Positions 36,279 through 44,979 of a stretch of DNA of 64,000 bases are shown here, one piece after another. The notes beneath the pieces were generated by a model, which was not told the origin of the DNA, did no database searches, and saw nothing but the letters and a program-made list of their open reading frames with translations. Location of the stretch: the NCBI RefSeq assembly GCF_015751965.1, contig NZ_JADOVH010000001.1, positions 372,001 to 436,000 of the forward strand, in the 5' to 3' direction. The stretch comes from Frigoribacterium sp. CG_9.8 (lineage in GTDB: Bacteria; Actinomycetota; Actinomycetes; Actinomycetales; Microbacteriaceae). The position numbers and the translations under genes are program-made. Numbering within the stretch: the first letter of the stretch is position 1; the number at the start of each line of letters is the position of its first letter.

Positions 36279-37265
36279 TTACTTGTACAGGACCGCCGCG
36301 ATGTTGGCCTCCGTCATGTTCTTGGCGTCGTACCAGAAGAAGCCGGTGTCGATGATCTTCTCGGGGGTCTTGCCCTTGATCGCGTCATAGGCGGCCTGGA
36401 CCGTCTGCTCACCGATACCGATGGGGTTTTGGGTAATGGCACCGGCCATTACTCCGCTGGTGATGGCATCCATCTGGGCCTGGCCGGAGTCGAAGCCGAC
36501 GACGGTCACTTTGCCCTTGGCGAGCCCGAGCTCTCCGACTGCATTGACGATGCCGATGGCCGAGCCCTCGTTGGTGCCGTACAGGCCCTTGAGGTTCGGG
36601 TGGGCGGCGATCATTGCCTTGGCAATGTCAGCCGACTTGAGGTGATCGCCATCGCCGTACTGGATGTCGACGATCTTGATGTCTGGGTACTTCGCCTTGA
36701 TCTGGTTCACGAAGCCATCCCGACGCTCAACACCGGTGGAGTTGATCTGGCTGTGGCCGACGATGCCGACCTCACCCTTGCCGCCGATGAGACGAGCCAT
36801 GTTGTCAGCAGCCAGCGCGCCGGCGGCCTTGCTGTCGGTCTTGGCGATGCTCAGCGGAACTGTGCTGTCGCAACCGGCGTCGAACTCGACAACGGGGATC
36901 TTTGCAGCCTTAGCAGCATCCAGAAGTGGGATGCAGGCCTTCGGGTCGAGTGCCGCGAAGCCGATGGCGTCGGGCTTCTTGTCGATAGCCGCCTGCAACA
37001 TCTGCAGCTGCGCGTCGACCTCCGTCTCCGATGCCGGACCCTCGAAGGTCACCTTCACGCCGAGCTTCGCAGCGCGCTGCTCTGCGCCCTTCTTGACTGC
37101 CTGCCAAAACTGGTGCTGGAAGCCCTTGGATATCAGTGCGATGTACAGCTCTTTGCTATTTCCTGCTGCTGGTGCTGCGGTGTTGGAACCGCTCGCGCAT
37201 CCGCCAAGGAAGAGCGCTGCTGCTGCTGCCACCGCGATTACGGCAACTCTCGTGCGTGATTTCAT
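36279..37265 (-). CDS. Sugar ABC transporter substrate-binding lipoprotein (RbsB-like)
   Basis: 328 residues. The signal peptide VAVIAVAAAAALFLGGCAS ends in a lipobox (LGGC), so it is a lipoprotein on the outer face of the membrane. Type I periplasmic-binding fold: ELYIALISKGFQHQFWQAVKKGAEQRAAKLGVKVTFEGPASETEVDAQLQMLQAAIDKKPDAIGFAALD, and later VVGFDSGQAQMDAITSGVMAGAITQNPIGIGEQTVQAAYDAIKG. It belongs to the pentose/deoxyhexose-binding group. It is separated by 137 bp from the permease and has a LacI-type operator-like site (37315-37328) in that gap. Confidence 0.93.
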   Translation of the reverse strand: MKSRTRVAVIAVAAAAALFLGGCASGSNTAAPAAGNSKELYIALISKGFQHQFWQAVKKGAEQRAAKLGVKVTFEGPASETEVDAQLQMLQAAIDKKPDAIGFAALDPKACIPLLDAAKAAKIPVVEFDAGCDSTVPLSIAKTDSKAAGALAADNMARLIGGKGEVGIVGHSQINSTGVERRDGFVNQIKAKYPDIKIVDIQYGDGDHLKSADIAKAMIAAHPNLKGLYGTNEGSAIGIVNAVGELGLAKGKVTVVGFDSGQAQMDAITSGVMAGAITQNPIGIGEQTVQAAYDAIKGKTPEKIIDTGFFWYDAKNMTEANIAAVLYK

Positions 37266-37314
37266 CGAATAACCCCGTTGTTTTCTCTCGATCAGCCGAA
37301 TGGCTAATGTCTTA

Positions 37315-37328
37315 TGATATCGATTTCA
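37315..37328. promoter_or_regulatory. Predicted LacI-family operator upstream of the sugar-binding protein gene
   Basis: TGATATCGATTTCA differs at one position from the perfect palindrome TGAAATCGATTTCA at 44934-44947. It lies in the 137-bp gap between permease and binding protein, ~50 bp before the binding-protein start, and probably gives this gene separate control by the LacI protein at 43900-44895. Confidence 0.6.
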
Positions 37329-37402
37329 TGGCCCGCAGTGTTGATTGGACGGAGAAGGTAGGAGATCGTTATATTGCGTCGTGCGATGGTGCGAACTGCG
37401 AC

Positions 37403-38425
37403 TTAAAAAATAGCTTTGCGACGCCGTAGCGAGTCGGAGAACACCGCGACCAGGATGACGGCACCGACGACGACGTTTTGCCATTCGGTCTGAATCGACA
37501 TGATGCGAAGGCCATTGATGAGCACACTCATGATCAGCGCGCCGATGAGGGTGCCGAGAATGGATCCGCGCCCACCGAGCAACGATGTGCCCCCGATAAT
37601 CACCGCAGCAATGGCCTGCAACTCGTAACCGCTGCCGAGCTGGGGCTGAGCTGAATCGAGTCGCGAGGCGATCACGACTCCCGCAATCCCGGTGAAGAGA
37701 CCCGAGAAGGTGTAAACCATGATCTTCCAGCGACGCGTATCGACGCCGGAGAGGCGGGTTGCCTCTTCATTGCTGCCGAGGGCGAAGGTGTAGCGCCCGA
37801 GGATGGTTTTGCTCAGAACGAGATACGCGATGAAGGCAAGACCGAAGAGGATCAACACCGCATTGGGCAGCCCGGGGATGGCAGTACCGAGGGCAATCTG
37901 CTTGAAATCCGGGACACTCGTGAAGTAGATCGGGCGCACCCCCGAGATCACCAGCGCGAGCCCCTGTGCGATCAACATCATGGCGAGGGTCGCGATGAAG
38001 GGGGGCAACTTGAGTACTGCGATATTGAATCCGCTGATAAAACCCATCAGCCCGCCGGTAGCGATGCCGCCCAGAACTCCCACGATGAGAGGGAGGTCCA
38101 TATTGACAAGAAAAATTCCTGTCATCACCGCAGCGAGCGTCATCCCCGTGCCGATGGACAGATCGATACCGCCGGTGATGATCACGAAGGTTGTGCCGAG
38201 GGCGAGAATGCCGATGACCGCAGTCGAGAGCAAAATTCCCGAGATATTGCTCCAGGTGAAGAACGCAGTGTTCGCAAAGGAGAAGAAAATCAGCAGCACC
38301 ACGAGGGTCGCGAACGCCAGCGATTGCTGGAGCTTGGCTTGGAGGAAGTTGGACACGGACCTCGTCTTTTTTGTTTCGGGATCCACAATTTTCGGCGCGC
38401 GTGTGTCAACAGTGGATGCATTCAT
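37403..38425 (-). CDS. Sugar ABC transporter permease (RbsC-like)
   Basis: 340 residues with about 8-10 hydrophobic segments. The BPD_transp_2 signature region is GTTFVIITGGIDLSIGTGMTLAAVMTGIFL and later SRLDSAQPQLGSGYELQAIAAVIIGGTSLLGGRGSILGTLIGALIMSVLINGLRIM, containing the EAA-like Gly motif. It forms the membrane channel for the sugar importer with the two-domain ATPase, whose stop it overlaps by 4 bp (ATGA). Confidence 0.93.
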   Translation of the reverse strand: MNASTVDTRAPKIVDPETKKTRSVSNFLQAKLQQSLAFATLVVLLIFFSFANTAFFTWSNISGILLSTAVIGILALGTTFVIITGGIDLSIGTGMTLAAVMTGIFLVNMDLPLIVGVLGGIATGGLMGFISGFNIAVLKLPPFIATLAMMLIAQGLALVISGVRPIYFTSVPDFKQIALGTAIPGLPNAVLILFGLAFIAYLVLSKTILGRYTFALGSNEEATRLSGVDTRRWKIMVYTFSGLFTGIAGVVIASRLDSAQPQLGSGYELQAIAAVIIGGTSLLGGRGSILGTLIGALIMSVLINGLRIMSIQTEWQNVVVGAVILVAVFSDSLRRRKAIF

Positions 38426-39942
38426 AGCTGTACCGCCTCTTTCTCATGGCCCATACGGGTTGCGAAATCCATTATTTTTGCCTGGCTTGCTTCTTCGTTA
38501 TCGAGAACTCCGGTGATGCGGCCGTTCGCCATGACGATGATCCGGTGCGCGAGCTTCAACACCTCCGGCAGCTCCGAGGAGATCATGATGATCGATTTCC
38601 CCTCCGCTGCGAGATCGTTGAGCAAGCGGTAGATCTCCTCCTTGGCGCCGACATCGATTCCGCGGGTCGGCTCATCGAAGATGAGAATGTCGCAGTCCCG
38701 TGCCAGCCACTTGGCGATAACCACCTTCTGCTGGTTGCCGCCCGACAGGTTTTTCGTCGTGGACGAGATCGACGGCGTCTTGATCCGCAGCGAATCGACA
38801 TATCTGCGCGATGTCTGCTTGCCCTTGTTCGTGTGAACGAACCCGAGCCCATCGGTGTAGTCCTTCAGCGAGGCGAGCAGGATGTTCGTGTTCACATCCT
38901 GCTCAAGAAGCAAGCCGAACTGCTTGCGGTCTTCGGAGAGATACCCGAGACCAAGAGCCACGGCATCCGATGGTTTCTTGATTGAGACTGCCTTGCCATT
39001 AATCTCGACAGTTCCGCTGGTGCGTGGATCTGCGCCGATGATGGCACGGGCGACTTCGGTGCGCCCGGCGCCCATGAGCCCCGAAAATCCCAGAATCTCA
39101 CCGCGGCGGAGTTCGAAGCTCACATCTTTGAGCAACGAACGGGTGTTCAGCCCCTCAACTTTGAGCACGATATCGTCAGCCTCCCGCACGCGAGTCGTCG
39201 GGCGTGCGCCCTCCTCAATCGGGCGCCCAACCATCATCTCGATCACCTTCGGAATGCTGAAGTCCGCCTTCTCCAGCGTGCCGATGTAGTGGCCATCTCG
39301 CAGAACAGTGACGCGGTCGGTGATCCGACGCAGCTCATCCATTCGGTGGGAGATGTAAATGATTCCCGTGCCGGTGGCCTTCAGCGCTTCGATGAGCGTG
39401 AAGAGGGTTTCTGTCTCCGCGACTGTCAACGCCGAGGTGGGCTCGTCCATGATGAGCACTTTGGCGTCAAAGGATAGCGCCTTGGCGATTTCGACCATTT
39501 GCTGTTTTGCAACGGTGAGCCCTTCGACCAGGGTGTCCGGGTCGAGATCAATCCCCAGGCGGGTGAGCAGCTCTGAAGCCTGCCTTGAGAGAAGGCGTTC
39601 GCGCACGAAAATTCCCACGCGCGGTTCCCGGCCGATAAAAATATTTTGGGCGACGGTGAGGTGCGGCATCAGGTTCATCTCCTGATGGATGATGCTGATG
39701 CCCAGCTTCTGGGCGGTCTTGGGGCTGTCGATGTCCACTTCCTGCCCCTCGAACAGGATCGTTCCCGAATCCTTCGAGTAGATCCCTGACAGAATCTTCA
39801 TCAGGCTCGACTTGCCTGCACCGTTCTCGCCGACAAGGGCCAATACTTCGCCGCGGTTCAGTTCGAACTGAACGTCCTGCAACGCCTTGACTCCCGGAAA
39901 ACTCTTGCTGATGCCGCTGACTGTTAACAGTTGGGTTGACAC
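38422..39942 (-). CDS. Sugar ABC transporter ATP-binding protein (RbsA-like, two NBDs)
   Basis: 506 residues with two nucleotide-binding domains. NBD1 has Walker A GENGAGKSS (about 38-46) and Walker B ILIMDEPTSAL. NBD2 has a degenerate Walker A GLMGAGRTE (about 292), a good signature LSGGNQQKV and Walker B ILIFDEPTRGID, the usual asymmetry of RbsA/MglA proteins. It is the first gene of the import operon (ATPase, permease, then binding protein), transcribed away from the epimerase gene. Confidence 0.94.
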   Translation of the reverse strand: MSTQLLTVSGISKSFPGVKALQDVQFELNRGEVLALVGENGAGKSSLMKILSGIYSKDSGTILFEGQEVDIDSPKTAQKLGISIIHQEMNLMPHLTVAQNIFIGREPRVGIFVRERLLSRQASELLTRLGIDLDPDTLVEGLTVAKQQMVEIAKALSFDAKVLIMDEPTSALTVAETETLFTLIEALKATGTGIIYISHRMDELRRITDRVTVLRDGHYIGTLEKADFSIPKVIEMMVGRPIEEGARPTTRVREADDIVLKVEGLNTRSLLKDVSFELRRGEILGFSGLMGAGRTEVARAIIGADPRTSGTVEINGKAVSIKKPSDAVALGLGYLSEDRKQFGLLLEQDVNTNILLASLKDYTDGLGFVHTNKGKQTSRRYVDSLRIKTPSISSTTKNLSGGNQQKVVIAKWLARDCDILIFDEPTRGIDVGAKEEIYRLLNDLAAEGKSIIMISSELPEVLKLAHRIIVMANGRITGVLDNEEASQAKIMDFATRMGHEKEAVQL

Positions 39943-40080
39943 ACGTTCACCTACTTCGTCGGAGGGCTTTTTGAATTCGTCTGTGCGATCATGTCACACC
40001 GACTCGCAAAGATCCGACCATTGCGCCAAATGGATGTGCCTCACAGCGATGGTGGTATCTGTGTGCCCAATCGCCGTGCC

Positions 40081-40096
40081 GACCAATAGTCTGGTC
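40081..40096. promoter_or_regulatory. Inverted repeat in the divergent importer/epimerase promoter region
   Basis: GACCAATAGTCTGGTC has perfect 5-bp arms (GACCA / TGGTC). It includes TAGTCT (40087-40092, plus strand, TANNNT) and overlaps TTGACC on the minus strand, so a bound protein could affect both genes. The 205-bp gap holds no gene. Confidence 0.4.
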
Positions 40097-40147
40097 AAAC
40101 GCCCGCGTCACACGCGTGGACACCGAGGAAATTCGGAGAGGCTTTAC

Positions 40148-41017
40148 ATGCAAATAGGTGCTCATGCCCTGGTATTCACTGGGATTTTTGACGAAAACGG
40201 GCTAAAAAAGGCAATCAGCAAGACACAAGCCGCCGGTTTCGACCTCATCGAAATTCCACTGATGAATCCAGCGAGTTTCGATGGGATGCTCGCAGCCAGC
40301 CTGCTGAAGGAATATGACCTTTCAGTCACTGCATCTCTCGGGCTCAGTGATTCAACGGACCTCACGAACTCCAACCCTGCGATCGTGGCCGCCGGGGAGG
40401 CGATGCTCGCCGATTGCTTGCGGATCCTCCACACGATGGGCGGCACACGGTTGTGCGGGGTGATCTACAGCGCTATGAAAAAATACGTGGAGCCCATCAC
40501 GGCTGAGGGCAGGAAATGCAGCGCCGCAGCCCTACATCGGCTCAGCGCGCTCGCTGCAGACCTGGGGATCCATCTGTCGCTCGAAGTGGTCAATCGTTAT
40601 GAAACCAACCTCATGAACACGGCTCGGGAAGCTCTGCGGTTTCTCGACGAGATCGATAGCCCAAACATTTCTGTTCACCTCGACACCTACCATATGAACA
40701 TCGAGGAGTCAGATATGTTCTCGCCCGTGCTCGATGTCGCGGACCGGCTGGGCTACGTGCATATCGGCGAAAGCCATCGCGGTTACCTCGGTTCGGGAAC
40801 GGTAGATTTTTCTTCCTTCTTTCGCGCCCTCGCCCGTATCAAGTACGACGGACCCATTGTATTTGAGTCCTTCTCATCAGCAGTGGTCAATGCCGAACTC
40901 AGTCGATCCCTCGGCATTTGGCGAAACCTTTGGGATGATTCCGACGACCTCGCAGCGCACGCGAACACCTTCATCCGCAGTCAACTCCGAGCGGTCGAAA
41001 CCATCGTGCTGCATTAG
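40148..41017 (+). CDS. Sugar epimerase/isomerase TIM-barrel protein (D-tagatose 3-epimerase-like)
   Basis: 289 residues from ATG 40148, with GGAGAGG upstream. The xylose-isomerase-like TIM barrel shows the four metal ligands expected for ketose 3-epimerases: Glu in LSLEVVNRYETN (about 152), Asp in SVHLDTYHMNIEE (about 185), His in GYVHIGESHRG (about 211) and Glu in PIVFESFSS (about 246). The length matches D-psicose/D-tagatose 3-epimerases (~290). In this locus it may epimerise a ketose intermediate such as L-fuculose. The exact substrate is inference. Confidence 0.87.
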   Translation: MQIGAHALVFTGIFDENGLKKAISKTQAAGFDLIEIPLMNPASFDGMLAASLLKEYDLSVTASLGLSDSTDLTNSNPAIVAAGEAMLADCLRILHTMGGTRLCGVIYSAMKKYVEPITAEGRKCSAAALHRLSALAADLGIHLSLEVVNRYETNLMNTAREALRFLDEIDSPNISVHLDTYHMNIEESDMFSPVLDVADRLGYVHIGESHRGYLGSGTVDFSSFFRALARIKYDGPIVFESFSSAVVNAELSRSLGIWRNLWDDSDDLAAHANTFIRSQLRAVETIVLH

Positions 41018-41038
41018 CGGTTCGATCAAGGCACGCGG

Positions 41039-41449
41039 CTAATGGCCGACGAGCCCCTTGCGAACGATCACGCAACCGTAGGTTCGGATCTCGCCGGTCT
41101 GAACGATGAGATAGCTGTCAGCGATTGACTCGTAGAAGGAAAAGCGGTCGACGAAACGAACCTCCTCGAGGTGAACGCCGGCTGCTGCAACCAGTTCTTG
41201 CTGAACGGGGAGTAGCGCCTTGTCGGCGGATTCCATCAGGTCGACGGCCGGGGTGTCATCGAGCGGCAGAACAGTTCGCAGGGCGGCAAGAACCTCGGGC
41301 GCGGTCGTTCCCGGCAGGCTGACCAGCCGGTTAGCCAAGCGGAACGCCGGAAAGTGGGCATCGACGATGACAACCGAGTCTGAATGTCCCATCTCGTCGA
41401 GTGCCTTGAGCAGGCTTCCGGTGAGTAGCGGATTAATTCCGTTCAACAT
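41039..41449 (-). CDS. fucU: FucU/RbsD family sugar mutarotase, L-fucose type
   Basis: 136 residues. Family features: MLNGINPLLTGSLLKALDEMGHSDSVVIVDAHFPAFRLANRLVSLPG, with the catalytic His in MGHSD and the DAHFPA turn, and the C-terminal SYLIVQTGEIRTYGCVIVRKG. FucU interconverts the anomers of L-fucose, feeding enzymes that need one anomer. It is the last gene of the dehydratase-AKR-mutarotase operon, 25 bp after the AKR stop. Confidence 0.88.
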   Translation of the reverse strand: MLNGINPLLTGSLLKALDEMGHSDSVVIVDAHFPAFRLANRLVSLPGTTAPEVLAALRTVLPLDDTPAVDLMESADKALLPVQQELVAAAGVHLEEVRFVDRFSFYESIADSYLIVQTGEIRTYGCVIVRKGLVGH

Positions 41450-41474
41450 GATCTGTTCCTTACGTTGGGTGAGG

Positions 41475-42449
41475 CTAAGAGTGGTTCTCCGGCGCGGCGG
41501 GAATGAGGCTCTGCCCGGCCAGAGCTCGCCACAGTTCTGCGGGGACTACTTCGGTCATTCGAGCCGCATTCTGCCGCAACTGGTCGGGCCGGCTGCCACC
41601 AACGACAACACAGCGGACCGCATCATCCCGCGCCGGGTAGTGGAGCGCCGCTGTCGGGAGCGAAACCCCGAAATCCCCGCACACTCTGGCAATGAGCTGC
41701 ACCCGATCAAGGAGCGATGCCGGCACATCGGCGTAGTCGTAGCGGCCCCCGGCTCCCGGGGTATCTGAAGCCAGCAATCCCGAATTGAAGACAGCGGCAA
41801 TGACAATTCCCACCCCGTGGTGTCTGCAGGCCGGTACAACCTCGTCGAGCGCTGACTGATCGGCGAGTGTGTATCGACCGGCAATCATGACAAGGTCAAG
41901 TAGCCCGGTGTTGACAACATCGAGAAGTGCAGAGGTGGTCATGGATCCGACCCCGATAGCTGACACCAGCTTCTCGTCACGCAACTGGGCGAGAGCCGGC
42001 AGGGCGTGGTGTACACCCTCAGACAGCCTGTGTCGTTCGGGGTCGTGCAGGTAAACAATATCGAATCTGTTGAGCCCGGTTCTGCCCAGAGACTCTTCAA
42101 TGCTGCGCCGGATGCCGCCGGCGGTGAAGTCCCACACGCGTGTCGTATCCGCCGGCACTACAAAATCATTGGCCGTGTCCATGAGGCCTGCTCCCAGCGG
42201 GTTGGGCCGAAGGAGCCGCCCGACCTTTGTCGACACCACGTATTCGTTTCTGGGTTTGGTGCGCAGGAATTTGCCAAGACGACGTTCAGACAGCCCCAAT
42301 CCGTAATGTGGAGCGGTGTCGAAATAGCGAATACCCAGATCCCACGCTGTCTCGAGCAGAAGCGACGCCTCATCATCCGTCATCGCTCGATAGAGATTGC
42401 CGACGTTGGCCGCTCCGTAGCCGAATCGCGGCAACCAGATATCAGTCAT
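41475..42449 (-). CDS. Aldo/keto reductase, probable L-fucose (D-threo-aldose) 1-dehydrogenase
   Basis: 324 residues from ATG 42449, which overlaps the dehydratase stop. The AKR fold has the catalytic set Asp/Tyr in [21 protein letters not shown], Lys in VVSTKVGRL and His in [10 protein letters not shown]. The end [14 protein letters not shown] is the cofactor-binding strand. Close AKR relatives oxidise L-fucose and similar aldoses to the 1,5-lactone. Placement between fuconate dehydratase and mutarotase supports that role over simple carbonyl reduction. Confidence 0.85.
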   Translation of the reverse strand: MTDIWLPRFGYGAANVGNLYRAMTDDEASLLLETAWDLGIRYFDTAPHYGLGLSERRLGKFLRTKPRNEYVVSTKVGRLLRPNPLGAGLMDTANDFVVPADTTRVWDFTAGGIRRSIEESLGRTGLNRFDIVYLHDPERHRLSEGVHHALPALAQLRDEKLVSAIGVGSMTTSALLDVVNTGLLDLVMIAGRYTLADQSALDEVVPACRHHGVGIVIAAVFNSGLLASDTPGAGGRYDYADVPASLLDRVQLIARVCGDFGVSLPTAALHYPARDDAVRCVVVGGSRPDQLRQNAARMTEVVPAELWRALAGQSLIPAAPENHS

Positions 42450-43728
42450 GGGGAACGAAAGCGAACTCCGTGCGACTTGCCGCAAGCATCTCGGTACCCG
42501 CTCCCGGCACGGTCGGTGCGCGGTAATGCCCGCGATTAATCACGACCGGGGTCGCAAAATGCTCGTGGAGGTGGTCGACGTATTCGATCACCCGACGGTC
42601 AGTTGTTGCCGAGATCGCAACATAATCGAACATCGATAAATGCTGGACGGCCTCACACAACCCGACTCCTCCGGCGTGCGGGCACACTGGCACCCCGAAT
42701 TTTGCGGCGAGCAGGAGAATTGCGATGTTCTCATTCACGCCGCCGACACGGGTCGCGTCAATCTGCAAAACCTGAAGTGCGTCGGCCTGCAGAAATTGTT
42801 TGAACATGATGCGGTTTGCGGCGTGCTCACCGGTCGCCACGAGAATGGGTGCAATTCCCGCGGCAATCGCCGCGTGGCCGAGAATGTCGTCCGGGCTCGT
42901 GGGCTCCTCAATCCAGGCCAGGTCGAACGGGGCAAGGTGCGACATCCATTCGATGGCCTCATCGACACCCCAGCGCTGATTGGCGTCGGCGGCAATCCGG
43001 ATGTGTGGCCCCACGGCCTCGCGAGCAAGCCCAAGTCGGCGGATGTCATCCTCCAGATTGCCGCCAACCTTCAGTTTGATCAACTCAAACCCCTGGGACA
43101 CCGCCTCTGTGGCCAACCGCACCAACTTCTCGTCGCTGTAGCCGAGCCAGCCGGGGGAGGTGGTGTAGGCCGGGTATCCGGTCTTCAGCAGAGCGGCTTC
43201 GCGATCTGCCCGACCCGGCACTGAGCCCTGCAAAATTTCCAGCGCTTCGATGGGAGTCAGGGCGTCGGTGAGATACCGAAAATCGATCAGTGCGACAGTT
43301 TCTTCCGGCGTCATTCGTGCGAGCAGCTGCCACAGCGGCAGGCCGGCTCGCTTGGCCTTGAGATCCCAAAGGGCATTGACCACCGCACCGATCGCCATGT
43401 GCATGACGCCCTTCTCCGGGCCGAGCCAGCGCAGTTGCGAATCCCAGACGAACTCCCGCCAGGTGGCACCCATGTCATCGAGAAGGCTCTCGACTGAGCG
43501 ACCAATCAGATGCGCTGCGAGTGCGTCAATGGCACTGACCTGCACGTCATTCCCTCGGCCGATCGTGAATACAAATGCGTGCCCGTCGAGGCCGTCCAGC
43601 GCGTCAGTTTCTATCCGAACGTAGGCGGCTGAGTAGTCCGGGTCCCGGTTCATCGCGTCTGAGCCATCGAGGGACGACGACGTGGGAAAACGTACGTCGC
43701 TGGTGTGCAGCGCGATTACAGAACTCAC
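42442..43728 (-). CDS. L-fuconate dehydratase (enolase superfamily)
   Basis: 428 residues from GTG 43728; the upstream in-frame ATGs fall inside the promoter (43757-43786). N-terminal [32 protein letters not shown] is diagnostic for L-fuconate dehydratase. Catalytic residues: Lys in IKLKVGG (about 208), metal ligands Asp in AADANQRW, Glu in IEEPTSPDD and Glu in ATGEHAANR, and His in [11 protein letters not shown]. It dehydrates L-fuconate to 2-keto-3-deoxy-L-fuconate. First gene of a minus-strand operon with AKR and mutarotase. Confidence 0.92.
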   Translation of the reverse strand: MSSVIALHTSDVRFPTSSSLDGSDAMNRDPDYSAAYVRIETDALDGLDGHAFVFTIGRGNDVQVSAIDALAAHLIGRSVESLLDDMGATWREFVWDSQLRWLGPEKGVMHMAIGAVVNALWDLKAKRAGLPLWQLLARMTPEETVALIDFRYLTDALTPIEALEILQGSVPGRADREAALLKTGYPAYTTSPGWLGYSDEKLVRLATEAVSQGFELIKLKVGGNLEDDIRRLGLAREAVGPHIRIAADANQRWGVDEAIEWMSHLAPFDLAWIEEPTSPDDILGHAAIAAGIAPILVATGEHAANRIMFKQFLQADALQVLQIDATRVGGVNENIAILLLAAKFGVPVCPHAGGVGLCEAVQHLSMFDYVAISATTDRRVIEYVDHLHEHFATPVVINRGHYRAPTVPGAGTEMLAASRTEFAFVPHD

Positions 43729-43756
43729 AGAATTTACCCCCAGATTGGACAAACTG

Positions 43757-43786
43757 AGCATAAACATCCGATGTATGGATTGTCAA
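43757..43786 (-). promoter_or_regulatory. Promoter of the fuconate dehydratase operon with a palindromic spacer
   Basis: On the minus strand TTGACA (43786-43781) and TATGCT (43762-43757) are separated by 18 bp, a near-consensus promoter about 30 bp before GTG 43728. The spacer holds ATCC...GGAT (43766-43769 / 43777-43780), a possible regulator site. Confidence 0.65.
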
Positions 43787-43885
43787 TTGAGCACGGCGAC
43801 CCGAAAGCGTGCCGCGAAAAAAACCTTCTGAGCAGGAGACTTCGGAGGTCTCGCCACACCCTCGGTGGGCCGCGGACACACGCAC

Positions 43886-43891
43886 TAAGCT
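43886..43891 (+). promoter_or_regulatory. -10 box close to the lacI-type gene start
   Basis: TAAGCT ends 8 nt before ATG 43900, with no clear Shine-Dalgarno. The mRNA is leaderless or nearly so. Confidence 0.4.
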
Positions 43892-43899
43892 CGGGATTT

Positions 43900-44895
43900 A
43901 TGGCAACCATCTACGAGGTCGCGGCTCGTGCAGAGGTCTCGCCGGCCACCGTTTCGCGTGTGCTGAACGGCACGAATGTCTCAGAGGACAAAGTCGCTCG
44001 GGTGAAGCAAGCCATCAGCGAATTGGATTTTTCTCCCAATCGCATGGCCCGATCCCTTCGCCGCCAGCACTCCCAAATTATCGCCCTGATCATCCCGGAT
44101 ATCGAGAATCCCTTTTTCACTTCCGTCGCCCGTGGCGTCGAGGATGTTGCACAGGCAGCGGGCTATTCCGTCGTGTTGTGCAACAGTGATGGCGAGCTCT
44201 CCCAGGAGGCCTACTATCTCGATCTCGCCGCAAGCGACAACATGGCGGGTGTTATTTGGACGCCGGCATCAGCGGCAAGCACTCTTGGCAGATTCCATTC
44301 GCCTGATCGTGCGGTCGTGGCCATCGACCGGCGGCCATCGGGGCGTGAAACCGACGCGGTGCTTGTCGACAATCACCGCGCGGGATTTGCGGCCACGCAG
44401 TCCCTGTTCAATCAGGGCTACTCCCGGGTTGCCTGCATTACCGGGCCCGCAGACGTGGAGACGAGTGTCTTGCGAAGCGAGGGATGGCGGGAAGCCTGCC
44501 GTGCGCATCCCGACCTGCAACCGCGCGAGGACTACCTGCGCTATGCCGACTTCCGAGTGGATGGTGGCCGGGCCGCACTCAGCGCGCTGTTCGCCCTCGA
44601 CCTTGCCCCGGACGCAGTCTTTGTCGCGAACAACCTCATGGGCGTCGGGGTGTTGCAAGAGTTGACCGCCCGGGGCATCACGACGTCGCACTACGGCGTT
44701 GCAATTCTGGGTGATTTGCCCTATTTCTCCTTCACCGCAACCGGCGCGACAGTGATCGACCTGCCCGCGCGCGAAATTGGCGGCGTCGCGGCTCGCCTGC
44801 TGCTCGAGCGGATTGCGGGGCTCACCGATCCGCCGCGAACTGAGGTGCTTCACAGCCGGGTGCTTCCTGCACAGGCGAACGTGATTTCCCGCTGA
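43900..44895 (+). CDS. LacI family transcriptional regulator of the sugar locus
   Basis: 331 residues from ATG 43900. HTH: MATIYEVAARAEVSPATVSRVLNGTNVSEDKVARVKQAISELDFSPNRMARSLRR, with the hinge helix at about 48-58. The periplasmic-binding-like effector domain follows (IIALIIPDIENPFFTSVARGVEDVAQAAGYSVVLCNSDGELSQEAYYL). LacI proteins bind pseudo-palindromes with a central CG, and such a site (TGAAATCGATTTCA) lies 39 bp after its stop in the next gene's promoter, with a one-mismatch copy before the sugar-binding protein gene. Confidence 0.94.
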   Translation: MATIYEVAARAEVSPATVSRVLNGTNVSEDKVARVKQAISELDFSPNRMARSLRRQHSQIIALIIPDIENPFFTSVARGVEDVAQAAGYSVVLCNSDGELSQEAYYLDLAASDNMAGVIWTPASAASTLGRFHSPDRAVVAIDRRPSGRETDAVLVDNHRAGFAATQSLFNQGYSRVACITGPADVETSVLRSEGWREACRAHPDLQPREDYLRYADFRVDGGRAALSALFALDLAPDAVFVANNLMGVGVLQELTARGITTSHYGVAILGDLPYFSFTATGATVIDLPAREIGGVAARLLLERIAGLTDPPRTEVLHSRVLPAQANVISR

Positions 44896-44926
44896 CCCCA
44901 CAGAGCCGGATCCACCGCAGTTGCAG

Positions 44927-44955
44927 TTGTAGCTGAAATCGATTTCAGGTAGCGT
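44927..44955 (+). promoter_or_regulatory. Promoter of the FGGY kinase operon with a perfect LacI-type operator in the spacer
   Basis: TTGTAG (44927-44932) and TAGCGT (44950-44955) are 17 bp apart. The perfect 14-bp palindrome TGAAATCGATTTCA (44934-44947) fills the spacer, so a bound repressor would block RNA polymerase. The start codon is at 44980. Confidence 0.75.
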
Positions 44956-44979
44956 AAGAGGCCACGACAAGGAAGTCAC

